DNA of 64,000 bases from Peribacillus sp. ACCC06369 (GCF_030348945.1 NZ_JAUCEN010000002.1:930001-994000); one strand, 5' to 3'. Positions 18,569 through 28,307 are shown, numbered from the stretch's first letter. Numbers and translations are program-made. Notes: generated from the sequence alone by a model not told the origin.

Positions 18569-18597
18569 TTGACATTATAGCGTGTTAGTTTTAATAA
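18569..18597 (+). promoter_or_regulatory. strong sigma-A promoter of the eps-like operon
   Basis: TTGACA, a 17-base spacer and TAATAA lie 37 bases ahead of the first gene's ATG. This is close to full consensus, so basal transcription should be high unless repressed. Confidence 0.75.
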
Positions 18598-18633
18598 ATC
18601 GTTAAGTTATAAATGAAATGGAGGAGTTGAATC

Positions 18634-19989
18634 ATGATAACTGCGATAACTCATGAAAGAAAACAACAAATATATAATGCTCAATACTCGCACAAATCTA
18701 ATCTGCGGAGAGAATTAAAGAACAAGACGGCTAAAGTCGGAGTGATTGGATTGGGGTATGTTGGTCTTCCAACAGCTTGTCATTATGCAGCTGAAGGATA
18801 TAAGGTGACTGGATTCGATGTCTCCGAGTCAAAAGTGGAAAGTTTAAATAGCGGAATTAATTATATCAATGATGTAGATAATGACGAGCTTAGCGAATTG
18901 ATAAACCAAAAGCGATTTACTGCGACAACGGATATGAAACAGGTTGGAGAGATGGATGTTCTTTTGATTTGTGTCCCGACCCCTGTCAATAATTTGAAAG
19001 AACCTGATATCTCGTATGTGAAAGATGTAGGACAAGTTATAGCTGAACATGTGAAGGAAGGAACAATGGTTATTTTAGAAAGTACAACGTATCCAGGAAC
19101 GACAGAAGAATATATCTGTACACCATTAACAGATAGAGGATATGTGATTGGGGATAACCTTTTTGTAGCTTATTCGCCTGAAAGAATTGATCCAGGAAAT
19201 AAGAAATTCAACTTAAGCAACACCCCAAAGGTTGTCGGGGGGATAACGGAAAACTGTACAGAATTAGCATGCATGTTTATCGGAAAGAACGCACATTGTG
19301 TTAAAGGGATCCGCGTTGCAGAATTAAGCAAAATCTTTGAAAACACATTCCGGTGGATTAACATGGCTTTGGTCAATGAATTGACAGTTTTGTGCAAAGA
19401 ATTGGAAATTGATGTATGGGACACGATCAATGCAGCTTCCTCGAAACCATACGGGTTCATGAAATTTACCCCAGGTATTGGTGTAGGGGGACATTGTATA
19501 CCGGTCGATCCCTACTACTTGCTCTATAAAGCAAAAGAACATGGTCAACGAACAAAAATGATTGAACTGGCAGGGGATATTAATGACGGGATGGTTCACT
19601 ATTCATATAACCGCATACTTGAGCTGCTTGCAGCCAAAGACAAGCTTATGAAACACTCACATGTTGTGGTTTTAGGTGCTTCTTATAAAAGTGATATTGG
19701 TGATTTAAGGGAAAGCCCGGTCGTTCGCTTACTAGAAAGGTTACAAAATAAAGTCCAGAATCTAACTGTCATCGAACCCTATGCAAAGGAAATCCGGATC
19801 AATGATCAAATTCAACCGGTGGCAAAATACGATGCTGCCATTCTTCAAAGAGCCGATATTGTTGTCATTGGAACACCACACAATTGTTTTGACTGGAAAA
19901 GTGTCCATGATAATGCGTCATTAATATTCGATTCCAAAAATGTGATGGAGGAAAATGGTCTGCTGTCCGATAAGGTTGCAAAATTATAG
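18634..19989 (+). CDS. nucleotide-sugar dehydrogenase (UDP-HexNAc 6-dehydrogenase type)
   Basis: A 451-residue UDP-glucose/UDP-ManNAc dehydrogenase family enzyme. The NAD-binding GLGYVGLP is at residues 39-46, preceded by a roughly 30-residue extension. VPTP and YSPERIDPG follow. The central AELSKIFENTFR helix carries Lys233, and the catalytic Cys288 lies in GVGGHCIPVDPYY. It oxidises a UDP-sugar twice to the uronic acid. The GGHCIPVDP/PERIDPG pattern resembles the UDP-N-acetylhexosamine branch more than UDP-glucose dehydrogenase (inference). GGAGG precedes the ATG. It is the first gene of the eps-like operon, and 61 bases separate it from the chain-length gene. Confidence 0.88.
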   Translation: MITAITHERKQQIYNAQYSHKSNLRRELKNKTAKVGVIGLGYVGLPTACHYAAEGYKVTGFDVSESKVESLNSGINYINDVDNDELSELINQKRFTATTDMKQVGEMDVLLICVPTPVNNLKEPDISYVKDVGQVIAEHVKEGTMVILESTTYPGTTEEYICTPLTDRGYVIGDNLFVAYSPERIDPGNKKFNLSNTPKVVGGITENCTELACMFIGKNAHCVKGIRVAELSKIFENTFRWINMALVNELTVLCKELEIDVWDTINAASSKPYGFMKFTPGIGVGGHCIPVDPYYLLYKAKEHGQRTKMIELAGDINDGMVHYSYNRILELLAAKDKLMKHSHVVVLGASYKSDIGDLRESPVVRLLERLQNKVQNLTVIEPYAKEIRINDQIQPVAKYDAAILQRADIVVIGTPHNCFDWKSVHDNASLIFDSKNVMEENGLLSDKVAKL

Positions 19990-20050
19990 GCATCAAAAAC
20001 AAATATGTGAACAAACGAAAAAGGTTTAAAGATGGATTGGAGTTGATTGA

Positions 20051-20746
20051 ATGAGTGGGACACTCAATATAAACGATATTTTTCAAATGGTAAAAAAGCG
20101 CATGGCACTCATTTTTATCATCACAACCCTTATTACGGCAATAACGGGTATCGTAAGCTTTTTTATTCTTTCACCTGTTTACCAAGCTTCTACACAAATC
20201 TTGGTCAATCAATCCAAGGAAAGTACAGAACTTTACAATATAGGTGAGATTCAAACCAATATTCAATTGATTGAGACTTACGGAGAGATCATCAAAAGTC
20301 CAATGATGTTGGAAAAAGTAAAAAATCGACTGAATCTTGACATTTCAAATACAGCGTTATCGGAACAAATCGAAATCGTCAGTAAGGGTAATTCCCAAAT
20401 ATTTACCATTAAAGTTGAAAGCACGGACCCTAAACTTGCTGTAAATGTCGCCAGTGCAATTACGGACATCTTCCAAGATGAAATAAAAGCGCTAATGAAT
20501 GTGGATAATGTCAATGTCTTATCAAATGCAACTATAGGAGATAATTCCTCACCTATAAAACCGAATCCGATCACGAACATGATCTTCGCATGTTTTGCAG
20601 GGTTGGTAATAAGTTTAGTTCTTACATTATTGATCGAATTTTTAGACAATACAATCAAGGTTGAATCTGATATTGAAGATCATTTAAAGATGCCGATGCT
20701 AGGCATCGTTAATTTAATGGAAAATAAAAAAAAACGAAAAAAGTAG
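20051..20746 (+). CDS. epsA: polysaccharide chain-length/tyrosine-kinase adaptor (Wzz, YveK/CapA type)
   Basis: A 231-residue Wzz-domain protein. TM1 spans about residues 18-41. An extracellular helical region with the conserved TD-----EVA-like segment follows, and TM2 is at about residues 176-198 after the proline-rich SSPIKPNP motif. A short basic tail (KKKRKK) ends the protein. Such proteins sit in the membrane and activate the partner kinase encoded next, setting polymer length. The start has GGAG upstream. It is 32 bases ahead of the kinase gene, which is the standard Gram-positive split arrangement. Confidence 0.88.
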   Translation: MSGTLNINDIFQMVKKRMALIFIITTLITAITGIVSFFILSPVYQASTQILVNQSKESTELYNIGEIQTNIQLIETYGEIIKSPMMLEKVKNRLNLDISNTALSEQIEIVSKGNSQIFTIKVESTDPKLAVNVASAITDIFQDEIKALMNVDNVNVLSNATIGDNSSPIKPNPITNMIFACFAGLVISLVLTLLIEFLDNTIKVESDIEDHLKMPMLGIVNLMENKKKRKK

Positions 20747-20778
20747 ATTTATAATCACAACCTCAAGAGGTGAAAAGC

Positions 20779-21477
20779 TTGACACGCAATGAACGGCATA
20801 AAATGACGGAGAGTAAGAAAAGGAGCAGTATTTCTATGTTGAAATCGAAATCTCCGGTTGTGGAGCAATATAGGACGATCCGAACGAATCTTCAATTTTC
20901 CGCTGTGGAAAAAGACATAAGATCCATGATTTTCACCTCAGCAAACGCAGGTGAAGGAAAATCAACCACTTCAATTAATGTCGCAGCAGTTTTTGCACAG
21001 CAAGGGAAACGTATCCTCATCATAGATGCGGATTTGAGAAAGCCCAGTGTTCATACTAACTTTAACATGGAGAACTACCTGGGGTTAACGAATGTCATAT
21101 CAAAGCAAAACAAATTACATGATGCTGTACAACCTTCCATTTACCCGAATTTAGATGTGTTGACAAGTGGACCCATTCCTCCTAACCCATCGGAATTGCT
21201 TGGGTCAAACGGAATGGTGACATTGTTGGATGAAGTAAAGATGAATTATGATTTGGTTATTCTGGATACGCCGCCTGTTAATGCTGTTACAGATGCTCAA
21301 ATACTAGCGAATATGACAGATGGAGTCGTTTTAGTGGTTAGCAGCGGAAGTACTGAAATACAGCAAGCAAAAAAAGCGAAGGAATTACTTGAAAATGCAA
21401 ATGCAAAGCTTTTAGGCGCAATCTTAAATAAGAAAAAACAAAAACATCCTGACGAATACTACTACTATGGTAAATAA
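20779..21477 (+). CDS. epsB: BY-kinase, protein-tyrosine kinase (CapB/EpsB/YwqD type)
   Basis: A 232-residue cytosolic bacterial tyrosine kinase. Walker A (ANAGEGKST) is at about residues 55-63, Walker A-prime (LIIDADLRKP) at 80-89, and Walker B (LVILDTPP) at 159-166. The C-terminal autophosphorylation cluster YYYYG lies at the very end. TTG at 20779 is preferred because AGAGGTG lies six bases before it. A GTG at 20770 overlaps that ribosome site. It works with the membrane adaptor upstream and is reset by the phosphatase downstream. Confidence 0.92.
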   Translation: MTRNERHKMTESKKRSSISMLKSKSPVVEQYRTIRTNLQFSAVEKDIRSMIFTSANAGEGKSTTSINVAAVFAQQGKRILIIDADLRKPSVHTNFNMENYLGLTNVISKQNKLHDAVQPSIYPNLDVLTSGPIPPNPSELLGSNGMVTLLDEVKMNYDLVILDTPPVNAVTDAQILANMTDGVVLVVSSGSTEIQQAKKAKELLENANAKLLGAILNKKKQKHPDEYYYYGK

Positions 21478-21533
21478 AATAAGCAGTTTGGAATTTGATT
21501 TAACATTCGTAGTTGGCCAAAGAGGGGATACCA

Positions 21534-22265
21534 ATGATTGATATTCATAGTCACATTTTACCCGATATCGATGATGGGGCTGGAAATATCCAGGAAAGTA
21601 TAGAAATGGCGAGAAAAGCTGTAGAACAAGGAATCACCAATATCATTGCAACCCCTCATTATAATAGGGGGATATATGAAAATGATAAAGAAAAAGTGTC
21701 GGAGGAAACTAGAAAAATAAACCGAGTACTTGATGATCTGGAAATCCCGCTAAAAGTATGGCCTGGGCAGGAAATCAGGATATCCGATGAACTTATGGAT
21801 GATTATGATAATAATAAAATCATGGGCTTGAATGGTTCGCAGTACATCCTTCTCGAACTGCCTTCAAACCATGTGCCAAGATATACGGAACGATTAATCT
21901 ATGATCTTCAAATGAAAAGAATGACACCGATCATTGCTCATCCAGAGCGGAATTTGGAAATAATAAAAAATCCGCAACTTCTAAAAGAGCTAATTTGGAA
22001 GGGGGCGTATTCACAAATAACAGCAGGGAGCATCACAGGTAAATTCGGATGGAGAACAAAAAGATTTTCCAAATTTTTAGTTCACTCAGGTCTTACTCAT
22101 TTTATTGCTTCAGATGCTCATAATGTTGGAAACAGAGGTTTTCAAATCAGGGAAGCACAAAGGATGATTGAAAAGAATTTTGGAAAAGAAGTAGTGAATG
22201 CCTTTAATGAAAATGCCGAGAATGTTTTGTACGGGATGAAAGTTAAGGAACTCTTGTTTGATTAA
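21534..22265 (+). CDS. ywqE: PHP-type tyrosine-protein phosphatase (YwqE/CapC type)
   Basis: A 243-residue PHP-superfamily metal-dependent phosphatase. Metal-binding motifs run in order: DIHSHILPDIDDG (residues 3-15), ATPHYNRG, the central IAHPERN and the late SDAHN. These proteins dephosphorylate the BY-kinase tyrosine cluster. The ATG at 21534 has AAAGAGGGG upstream. A TTG seven codons earlier is not needed. Adaptor, kinase and phosphatase form a complete regulatory trio. Confidence 0.92.
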   Translation: MIDIHSHILPDIDDGAGNIQESIEMARKAVEQGITNIIATPHYNRGIYENDKEKVSEETRKINRVLDDLEIPLKVWPGQEIRISDELMDDYDNNKIMGLNGSQYILLELPSNHVPRYTERLIYDLQMKRMTPIIAHPERNLEIIKNPQLLKELIWKGAYSQITAGSITGKFGWRTKRFSKFLVHSGLTHFIASDAHNVGNRGFQIREAQRMIEKNFGKEVVNAFNENAENVLYGMKVKELLFD

Positions 22266-22291
22266 AAATATTTATATGAGGAGAAGTAGAT

Positions 22292-24103
22292 TTGACATAT
22301 TATAACCGGCTTTTCACATTAGTCATACTGGACGCCATGATTGTTGTGATCGCTGTATTTTCAAGTTATTGGTTATTACATCCATATGATGAAATACCGG
22401 CTTTTGCACTGAATAGTACGCTTATTTTGCTTGTGTGTCATTATTTCTTTACTGCTTATTTGAAACAGTATAAAAAGGCTTGGGAATACGCCAGTATCAG
22501 AGAAATGTTCAATATATTCAAAGTGACTGCATTTGCTATTACCATTACTACCTTCTTTCAGCTGTACTTTACCAATTTTCTATATATAAGAGAACTTTTC
22601 ATTACATGGATCCTTTATATGGCCATGATTGGGTGCTCACGTTTGGCATGGAGGGTTTATTTTGATCGATACATTAAGCAATCACCGAATAAAAAAAGAA
22701 CGTTGATCGTTGGAGCCGGATCTGCTGGGACGATGATAACTAGTCAGTTGTTAAAATCCAGCAATATAGAATTAGTCCCAGTTGCATTCGTTGATGATGA
22801 TAAAACGAAGCTAAGTTTAGAAATCTTTAACATACCAGTAGTAGCAGTAACAAAACATATTTCTCAAGTGGTTGAGGAATATAAGATTGAGCATATCGTC
22901 ATTGCGATTCCTTCTTTGAAAAGGGATGAAATAAATTCCATTTTTGCAGAATGCAATAAAACTTGTGTAAAGACTCAAATTGTCCCTAGCCTTGAAGCGA
23001 TTGTTCAAGGTAAGGTTCCAATTAATGAATTGCAAGATATCCAGATGGAGGACTTATTGGGGCGCTCACCCGTTCAACTTGATGATAAAGGTATTTCGGA
23101 AAAGATTGTTGATAGTACTATTTTAGTAACAGGTGCGGGCGGTTCAATTGGATCAGAAATCTGTCGTCAAATCATGAAATATAATCCAGCTAAAATTGTA
23201 TTGCTTGGACATGGTGAAAACAGCATTTACTCGATTGAGTTGGAATTGCTTGAGGCTTATGCAGATACCATTGAGATTGTGACTGAAATTGCAGATATTC
23301 AGGATCGCAGGAGGATGTTTCAGGTCATCGACCATCATCGTCCTAACATCGTCTATCATGCAGCCGCTCATAAACATGTGCCACTTATGGAGTCCAACCC
23401 TAAAGAAGCGGTGAAAAATAACATCATAGGCACGATGAATGTTGCAGAGGCATCGGAGGCTGGCATGGTGAATATTTTTGTCATGGTTTCGTCGGATAAA
23501 GCCGTAAATCCAACCAGTATAATGGGCGCCTCTAAATGTTTAGCCGAGATGATGATCCAGCATAAGAGTTTGTCGAGTCATACTAAATTTGTAACGGTCC
23601 GATTTGGAAATGTCCTTGGCAGTAATGGCAGCGTCATCCCACTCTTCAAAAAACAAATAAAAAAAGGGGGACCTTTGACAATTACTCATCCGGACATGAT
23701 TCGCTATTTCATGACCATTCCCGAAGCTTCTAGATTAGTCATTCAGGCAGGGGTCCTGGCCAAAGGCGGAGAGGTATTTGTACTTGATATGGGTGAACCT
23801 GTCAAAATTGTCGATTTTGCAAAAAAGCTCATCCAATTGTCAGGTTACAATGTTGAAGACATTGGGATTACCTATACTGGAATTCGGCAAGGTGAAAAAT
23901 TATACGAAGAACTACTTGGGGAAGATGAAGTTTATTTAAATCAGATCTATCCAAAAATCCATATTGGAAAACCAAGAGTGGTAAATTGGAATGCAATAAA
24001 GGATATTATCACAACATACGATGTCTTGAGCGAAGAAACGTTAAAAGAAAGAGTGTTGAATTTAGCAAATTATAGGACGAATAACAAAATTCCCGTTCCG
24101 TGA
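22292..24103 (+). CDS. epsC: membrane UDP-GlcNAc 4,6-dehydratase (EpsC/PglF type)
   Basis: A 603-residue protein, full length for the family. Four N-terminal membrane segments cover residues 1-120. The first Rossmann motif GAGSAGT is at 141-147, and the dehydratase Rossmann motif GAGGSIGSE is at 281-289. The catalytic segment SDKAVNPTSIMGASK is at 401-415. As in EpsC and PglF, Met replaces the usual catalytic Tyr, so it belongs to the 4,6-dehydratase group. It makes the UDP-4-keto-6-deoxy sugar for diacetylbacillosamine-type residues. The start is TTG with GAGGAG eight bases upstream, 26 bases after the phosphatase gene. Confidence 0.92.
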   Translation: MTYYNRLFTLVILDAMIVVIAVFSSYWLLHPYDEIPAFALNSTLILLVCHYFFTAYLKQYKKAWEYASIREMFNIFKVTAFAITITTFFQLYFTNFLYIRELFITWILYMAMIGCSRLAWRVYFDRYIKQSPNKKRTLIVGAGSAGTMITSQLLKSSNIELVPVAFVDDDKTKLSLEIFNIPVVAVTKHISQVVEEYKIEHIVIAIPSLKRDEINSIFAECNKTCVKTQIVPSLEAIVQGKVPINELQDIQMEDLLGRSPVQLDDKGISEKIVDSTILVTGAGGSIGSEICRQIMKYNPAKIVLLGHGENSIYSIELELLEAYADTIEIVTEIADIQDRRRMFQVIDHHRPNIVYHAAAHKHVPLMESNPKEAVKNNIIGTMNVAEASEAGMVNIFVMVSSDKAVNPTSIMGASKCLAEMMIQHKSLSSHTKFVTVRFGNVLGSNGSVIPLFKKQIKKGGPLTITHPDMIRYFMTIPEASRLVIQAGVLAKGGEVFVLDMGEPVKIVDFAKKLIQLSGYNVEDIGITYTGIRQGEKLYEELLGEDEVYLNQIYPKIHIGKPRVVNWNAIKDIITTYDVLSEETLKERVLNLANYRTNNKIPVP

Positions 24104-24339
24104 CAATGACTGATATCCCGATGATTAGCAATTACTAGAGAAGGTAAGGCGGTTGTTTACATTCTAGCAACCTTGTTATCCAAAGAATGTAATAGAAGTG
24201 AAGAGAAATGAAAAATAATGAAGAATAATAGAAAAAACGATTGGAAATGCGATAAGAGTAGCAATTAAATGCTGTAAAGCTATCTGAGATTTCCTTTGTT
24301 TACTTGTAACGATCCACAATGATGATTTAGGAGGAAAAA
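24104..24339. other. gene-free gap inside the eps-like operon
   Basis: There are 236 bases without a plausible gene between the dehydratase and the phosphoglycosyl transferase. No terminator or promoter is evident. In the B. subtilis eps operon the glycosyltransferase, polymerase and flippase genes lie at this point, so this could be a deletion scar. Confidence 0.5.
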
Positions 24340-24924
24340 ATGAAACGGGCTTTTGAATTATTGATATCTTGTCTGGCGCTCATATCCAGTTCACTTCTTA
24401 TGCTGTTTATCGTCATCCTCATCCGTTTGAAATTAGGTTCCCCTGTCATTTTTAAGCAGGAGCGCCCAGGCCTTAATGGGAAATCATTTTATCTGTACAA
24501 GTTTAGAACGATGACAGATGAAAAAGATGAAAAAGGGGATTTGGTTCCTGATGAGAAGAGATTAACCGATTTTGGGAAATTGCTTAGAAAATTAAGTTTA
24601 GATGAATTGCCACAGTTGATTAATGTTATCAAAGGCGATGTGAGTTTTGTAGGTCCACGGCCGTTATTAATGGAATATCTCCCATTATACACTGCCGAAC
24701 AAGCAAGGAGGCATGATGTCCGTCCAGGAATGACAGGTTGGGCACAAGTGAATGGACGCAATACAATCTCGTGGGAGAAAAAGTTTGAGCTTGATGTCTG
24801 GTACGTAGAAAATCAATCCTTTTTACTGGATATGAAGATCATATATCTTACCTTGATTAAGGTATGTAAACAAGAAGCCATTACCCAAGAAGGGCATGTG
24901 ACAACCCGAAAATTTGTTGGATAG
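24340..24924 (+). CDS. epsL: phosphoglycosyl transferase (EpsL/PglC type)
   Basis: A 194-residue monotopic sugar transferase of the bacterial sugar transferase family. One N-terminal re-entrant hydrophobic helix (about residues 7-30) is followed by the conserved KQERPG, YKFRTM, the catalytic Asp88-Glu89 in LSLDELPQL, and FVGPRP. It moves a phospho-sugar from UDP to undecaprenyl phosphate at the cytosolic membrane face. The short single-helix form is the PglC/EpsL group, which often uses diacetylbacillosamine. That fits the dehydratase, acetyltransferase and aminotransferase around it. AGGAGG precedes the ATG. Confidence 0.92.
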   Translation: MKRAFELLISCLALISSSLLMLFIVILIRLKLGSPVIFKQERPGLNGKSFYLYKFRTMTDEKDEKGDLVPDEKRLTDFGKLLRKLSLDELPQLINVIKGDVSFVGPRPLLMEYLPLYTAEQARRHDVRPGMTGWAQVNGRNTISWEKKFELDVWYVENQSFLLDMKIIYLTLIKVCKQEAITQEGHVTTRKFVG

Positions 24925-25064
24925 TAGGATGAATGAAGATCATTGACCATTTACCAATATAACTCAAATGTTTTGAACTTGGAGGGAACACCAGTAAACC
25001 TCTAACTCCTGTAGATATTTATCTTAAAGAAACACTAAATTAGATGAGTGAGAAGTGATTTAAA

Positions 25065-25688
25065 TTGAAGAAAATCGTAATAATCGGTGCAGGCGGGCAC
25101 TCAAAAGTTGTGCAAGATATTATTGAAGCAACGGGTGAGTATCGGCTCATGGCTATTTTGGATGATCAATACGAAGTGCTGAAAAAAAAGGGAAATATAT
25201 ATCTTGGCCCCATCTTATGCTTTAAAAGCTTGTTTATCCATTTTGAATGTAAAGTAATTATTGCGATAGGCAGGAATGATTTAAGGTTAAAAATCGTAAA
25301 CAAGCTGAATTTAGATGTAATGGATTATGAGACAGTCATTCACCCCACTGCTGTAGTGGGTGAAAATGTATCGATAGGAAAAGGAACAGTCATTATGCCG
25401 AATGTCGTCTTGAACGCGGACGCGAGAGTGGGGAATCACGTCATCGTTAATACGTCTTCTGTCATTGAGCACGATACTCAGCTTAATGACTTTATCCATA
25501 TAGCTCCTAGTGCAACCCTGACTGGAGCTGTCATGATCGGAACTGGAACCTTGATAGGGGCTGGATCTACCGTTATACCAAACATCACGATAGGTGTATG
25601 GTGTACGATTGGGGCCGGATCGACCGTTATTAAAGACATTCCTCATGCATCTACCGCTGTTGGGTCCCCAGCAAGGATAATAAAATAA
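25065..25688 (+). CDS. epsM: sugar O/N-acetyltransferase, left-handed beta-helix (EpsM/PglD type)
   Basis: A 207-residue protein with an N-terminal Rossmann-like part (IVIIGAGGHSKVV) and hexapeptide repeats from about residue 95 to 205 (IGKGTVIMPNVVLNADARVG). The general-base His136 lies in VIEHDTQ. It acetylates the 4-amino sugar made by the aminotransferase. The likely start is TTG (25065) with GAGAAGTGAT upstream, which is weaker than its neighbours. The stop is 12 bases before the aminotransferase ATG. Confidence 0.9.
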   Translation: MKKIVIIGAGGHSKVVQDIIEATGEYRLMAILDDQYEVLKKKGNIYLGPILCFKSLFIHFECKVIIAIGRNDLRLKIVNKLNLDVMDYETVIHPTAVVGENVSIGKGTVIMPNVVLNADARVGNHVIVNTSSVIEHDTQLNDFIHIAPSATLTGAVMIGTGTLIGAGSTVIPNITIGVWCTIGAGSTVIKDIPHASTAVGSPARIIK

Positions 25689-25700
25689 GGAGTGTGTGGG

Positions 25701-26861
25701 ATGGAGTATAAAAGATTGTATCTTTCGCCTCCTCATATGAGTGGGAATGAACAAATGTACATTAGCCAAGCGTTCGAGACAAATTGGATTGCGCCTCTAG
25801 GACCGAACGTAAATGCTTTGGAAGAAGGATTTGCCAAATATGCAGGCACTAAAGGGGCATTGGCAGTAAGTTCAGGGACAGCAGCTATTCATTTGGCATT
25901 GCAAGTATTGGGAGTCACCAGTGGTGATACCGTATTCTGTTCTTCATTAACTTTTATAGCCAGTGCAAATCCTATCGTATATCAAGGGGCGAAGCCTGTC
26001 TTTATTGATTCTGAATCAGATACTTGGAATATGTCTCCTAAAGCATTGGAAATGGCTTTTGAAGACGCTAGGAAAAAACGGGAAATTCCAAAGGCTGTCA
26101 TTTTAGTGCATCTATTTGGTCAGAGTGCAAAGCTGGATGAGATCAAGAGCATTTGCAGGAAATATAAAGTTGCTTTGATAGAGGATGCTGCAGAATCCCT
26201 TGGTAGTACGTATAAGGGGAAGCAAACAGGAGCGTTTGGTGACATAGGGATTTATTCGTTGAACGGAAATAAAATCATTTCAACTTCTGGTGGGGGCATG
26301 CTTGTTTCAAATAACGAAGATTTTTTGCATAAAGCTCTCTATCTATCTACTCAAGCACGTGACCCAGCCATTCATTACCAGCATAGCGCAATTGGATATA
26401 ACTATCGTTTAAGTAACATTCTAGCTGGAATTGGCCGTGCCCAATTGGATGTATTGGATGAGCGTGTAAAAGCACGGAGAGAAATCTTTGCTCGGTATAA
26501 AAAGTCGTTGGCAAACATAGCAGGCATCACCTTCATGCCCGAGTTAAAAGATACGATGGGGAATCGCTGGATGACGGCTTTAACAATAGACGACAAAATT
26601 ACTGGAGTACGCTACAGTGATGTGATTAATGCGTTAGAAGCAAGAAATATTGAATCAAGGCCTGTCTGGAAACCATTACATTTACAACCCATCTTTAAAG
26701 ATGCAGCATTTTTTTCAGAAAGCGGCGATAAAAGCATTTCAACTATGTTATTTGAACAAGGTCTATGTTTACCATCCGGTTCCGGCATGACATTAGAAGA
26801 TCAAGAGCGGGTTGTGAAAATCGTAAAGGAAGTAATTGAACCGTCCAAAATAGCTCGATGA
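25701..26861 (+). CDS. epsN: PLP sugar aminotransferase (EpsN/PglE type)
   Basis: A 386-residue DegT/DnrJ/EryC1 family enzyme. It begins with the family segment LYLSPPHMSGNE. SSGTAAIHLAL is at residues 57-67, the PLP-binding EDAAESLG at 161-168, and the Schiff-base Lys191 in SLNGNKIISTSGGG. It aminates the 4-keto sugar from the dehydratase. ATG 25701 has AAGGAGTG seven bases upstream and overlaps nothing, so it is preferred over a GTG three codons earlier. With EpsC, EpsM and EpsL homologues this makes a full UDP-diacetylbacillosamine route. Confidence 0.92.
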   Translation: MEYKRLYLSPPHMSGNEQMYISQAFETNWIAPLGPNVNALEEGFAKYAGTKGALAVSSGTAAIHLALQVLGVTSGDTVFCSSLTFIASANPIVYQGAKPVFIDSESDTWNMSPKALEMAFEDARKKREIPKAVILVHLFGQSAKLDEIKSICRKYKVALIEDAAESLGSTYKGKQTGAFGDIGIYSLNGNKIISTSGGGMLVSNNEDFLHKALYLSTQARDPAIHYQHSAIGYNYRLSNILAGIGRAQLDVLDERVKARREIFARYKKSLANIAGITFMPELKDTMGNRWMTALTIDDKITGVRYSDVINALEARNIESRPVWKPLHLQPIFKDAAFFSESGDKSISTMLFEQGLCLPSGSGMTLEDQERVVKIVKEVIEPSKIAR

Positions 26862-26988
26862 ATTTTTCGTCGTGTCATACGAGTCAAATCATTAGAGGAC
26901 CGTGACATACATTTTACATTGATATAAACTAAGTCCGCTTTAATAGTATTTAAACTTCCTTACAATGAAAAAGGAGGCCAAACAAAAT

Positions 26989-27168
26989 ATGAGAATTACC
27001 TTTAAACAGATTTATCAAGATATCGACAAGTTAGTTTGTTTATCCAATAAACATAGGCGAAATGGTTTGAATTGCAGAGAGATTGAAAAAACAAGAAAAA
27101 GACTAGTTGAAAATATAAAAGCCATAGAGCTTCATACCATCGTTTTCAATAATGAAGATTCTGGATAA
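26989..27168 (+). CDS. small basic hypothetical protein, 59 aa
   Basis: ATG 26989 follows AAAAAGGAGGCC with good spacing. The 59-residue product is basic and helical (FKQIYQDIDKLV, then REIEKTRKRLVENIKAIE), with two cysteines and no membrane segment. It follows the eps-like operon after 127 bases and could be the last gene of that transcript. The family is not recognised. Confidence 0.6.
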   Translation: MRITFKQIYQDIDKLVCLSNKHRRNGLNCREIEKTRKRLVENIKAIELHTIVFNNEDSG

Positions 27169-27242
27169 ATAGTACCTGATATTACCTTTTCCTTCCGAAA
27201 AAAGGTTTCATTTTTGGAAGCCTGTTTAAATCTATAATAGAA

Positions 27243-27455
27243 ATGAGCGTGCTTATGAAGATCGGTGATAAAGTGATTTATAAATCAAGTGAATATAAAA
27301 TTATTTACATCTATAGAAATGATTTAAAAGTCGAGCTTCTTTCACTTGATTGTAAGCATGGGAAATTCGAATTGGCACATATATCTCATTTGAAGAAGAC
27401 AAACCCTCATTATGCAGAGAATTCACAAAAAGTGCCCCATTATGACTATCGATGA
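27243..27455 (+). CDS. small hypothetical protein, SH3-like
   Basis: A 70-residue product with an early IGDKVIYKSSEYKIIYIY pattern of short strands, as in small SH3-like domains of phage and Bacillus proteins of unknown role. A Leu/Lys middle and a His-rich end follow. The ribosome site is poor. Starts at 27243 or 27255 (MKIGDKV) are possible. A terminator hairpin 72 bases downstream supports a real transcript. Confidence 0.45.
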   Translation: MSVLMKIGDKVIYKSSEYKIIYIYRNDLKVELLSLDCKHGKFELAHISHLKKTNPHYAENSQKVPHYDYR

Positions 27456-27526
27456 GTAAGGGTTGTATTTTATTTTATTGTTTCTAAAATAGAATAAAAA
27501 TTGACACACCACTCCGGATGTTGGTC

Positions 27527-27560
27527 AGGCTGTCGAGAAACTCTCCACAGTCTTTTTCTT
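27527..27560 (+). terminator. terminator
   Basis: AGGCTGT pairs with ACAGTCT around a GAG-AAA-CTC inner stem, followed by T5. It probably ends the transcript of the small genes. Confidence 0.6.
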
Positions 27561-28300
27561 TCCTTTGTTTATTATCTATTTACCGCTTTAATTAGACTTA
27601 TTCCTATGTTATGACTTACCGCATCAACTATAAGGTCATAAAAAGACAATACATCTATCGATATTATATTAAATCTTTTTGGGAATGTATTTAACTTGGC
27701 ATTCGTGTTCTTCCTCCCCAAAATAGAAGACTCCCGTGAATTTTTAACTTTTCCACCAGGAGGAAATGCATTTCTTTTAATAGTGTCTCTCTACAAATCC
27801 TCGATAAAAGAAGGATGGTTTTTTTTGTCAAGAACATACGGATGTTGCAAAATGGATGGTTTCTAAAATGAAATGCTTCATTGCTAGTTTGGAATTTTAT
27901 TACTAATCCCAATTATATATAATCACTATTCGTAATAGGATATTATCATTACCTTTCTAATTCCTTAACTGTACAAAGCTTGGGATAGTTTTCGATGGTC
28001 ATGCTGTTGCTCAAAAATATCTAAAAGTGAGTCAATTTTCGAGCAGGTTATCTACTGGAAAGAGTGTTTTACTGATACCTATATGGGAGTCCAAGCTCGG
28101 ATAAGTTTCAAAAATTGATTTTCCTGTACCGTATATGAAACGACGCTGGAATAAAGTTGTGATAAATTTAGGTAGTAAGTAGTGTGTGTTTTCTGTTATT
28201 TTGAAAATGTGTGTGGGATTTATGAAAATTAGGTATTAATACTCAATCGTATGTATCGATAGTTATAATAAGAATATATGAAAATCAATAAAGTTAAAGG
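27561..28300. other. gene-free stretch before the Mga-type regulator
   Basis: About 740 AT-rich bases. I see no gene with a start and ribosome site. A dyad TTATGACTTA-TATAAGGTCATAA lies near 27608-27640. A minus-strand open frame at 27691-27912 has no support. The regulator's promoter must lie in the last 100 to 200 bases. Confidence 0.4.
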
Positions 28301-28307
28301 TGATTGT

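Noticed and set aside
27691..27912. 73-codon minus-strand ORF, considered as an insertion-sequence relic
   Set aside because: No transposase motif, no ribosome site and no terminal inverted repeats could be found around it.
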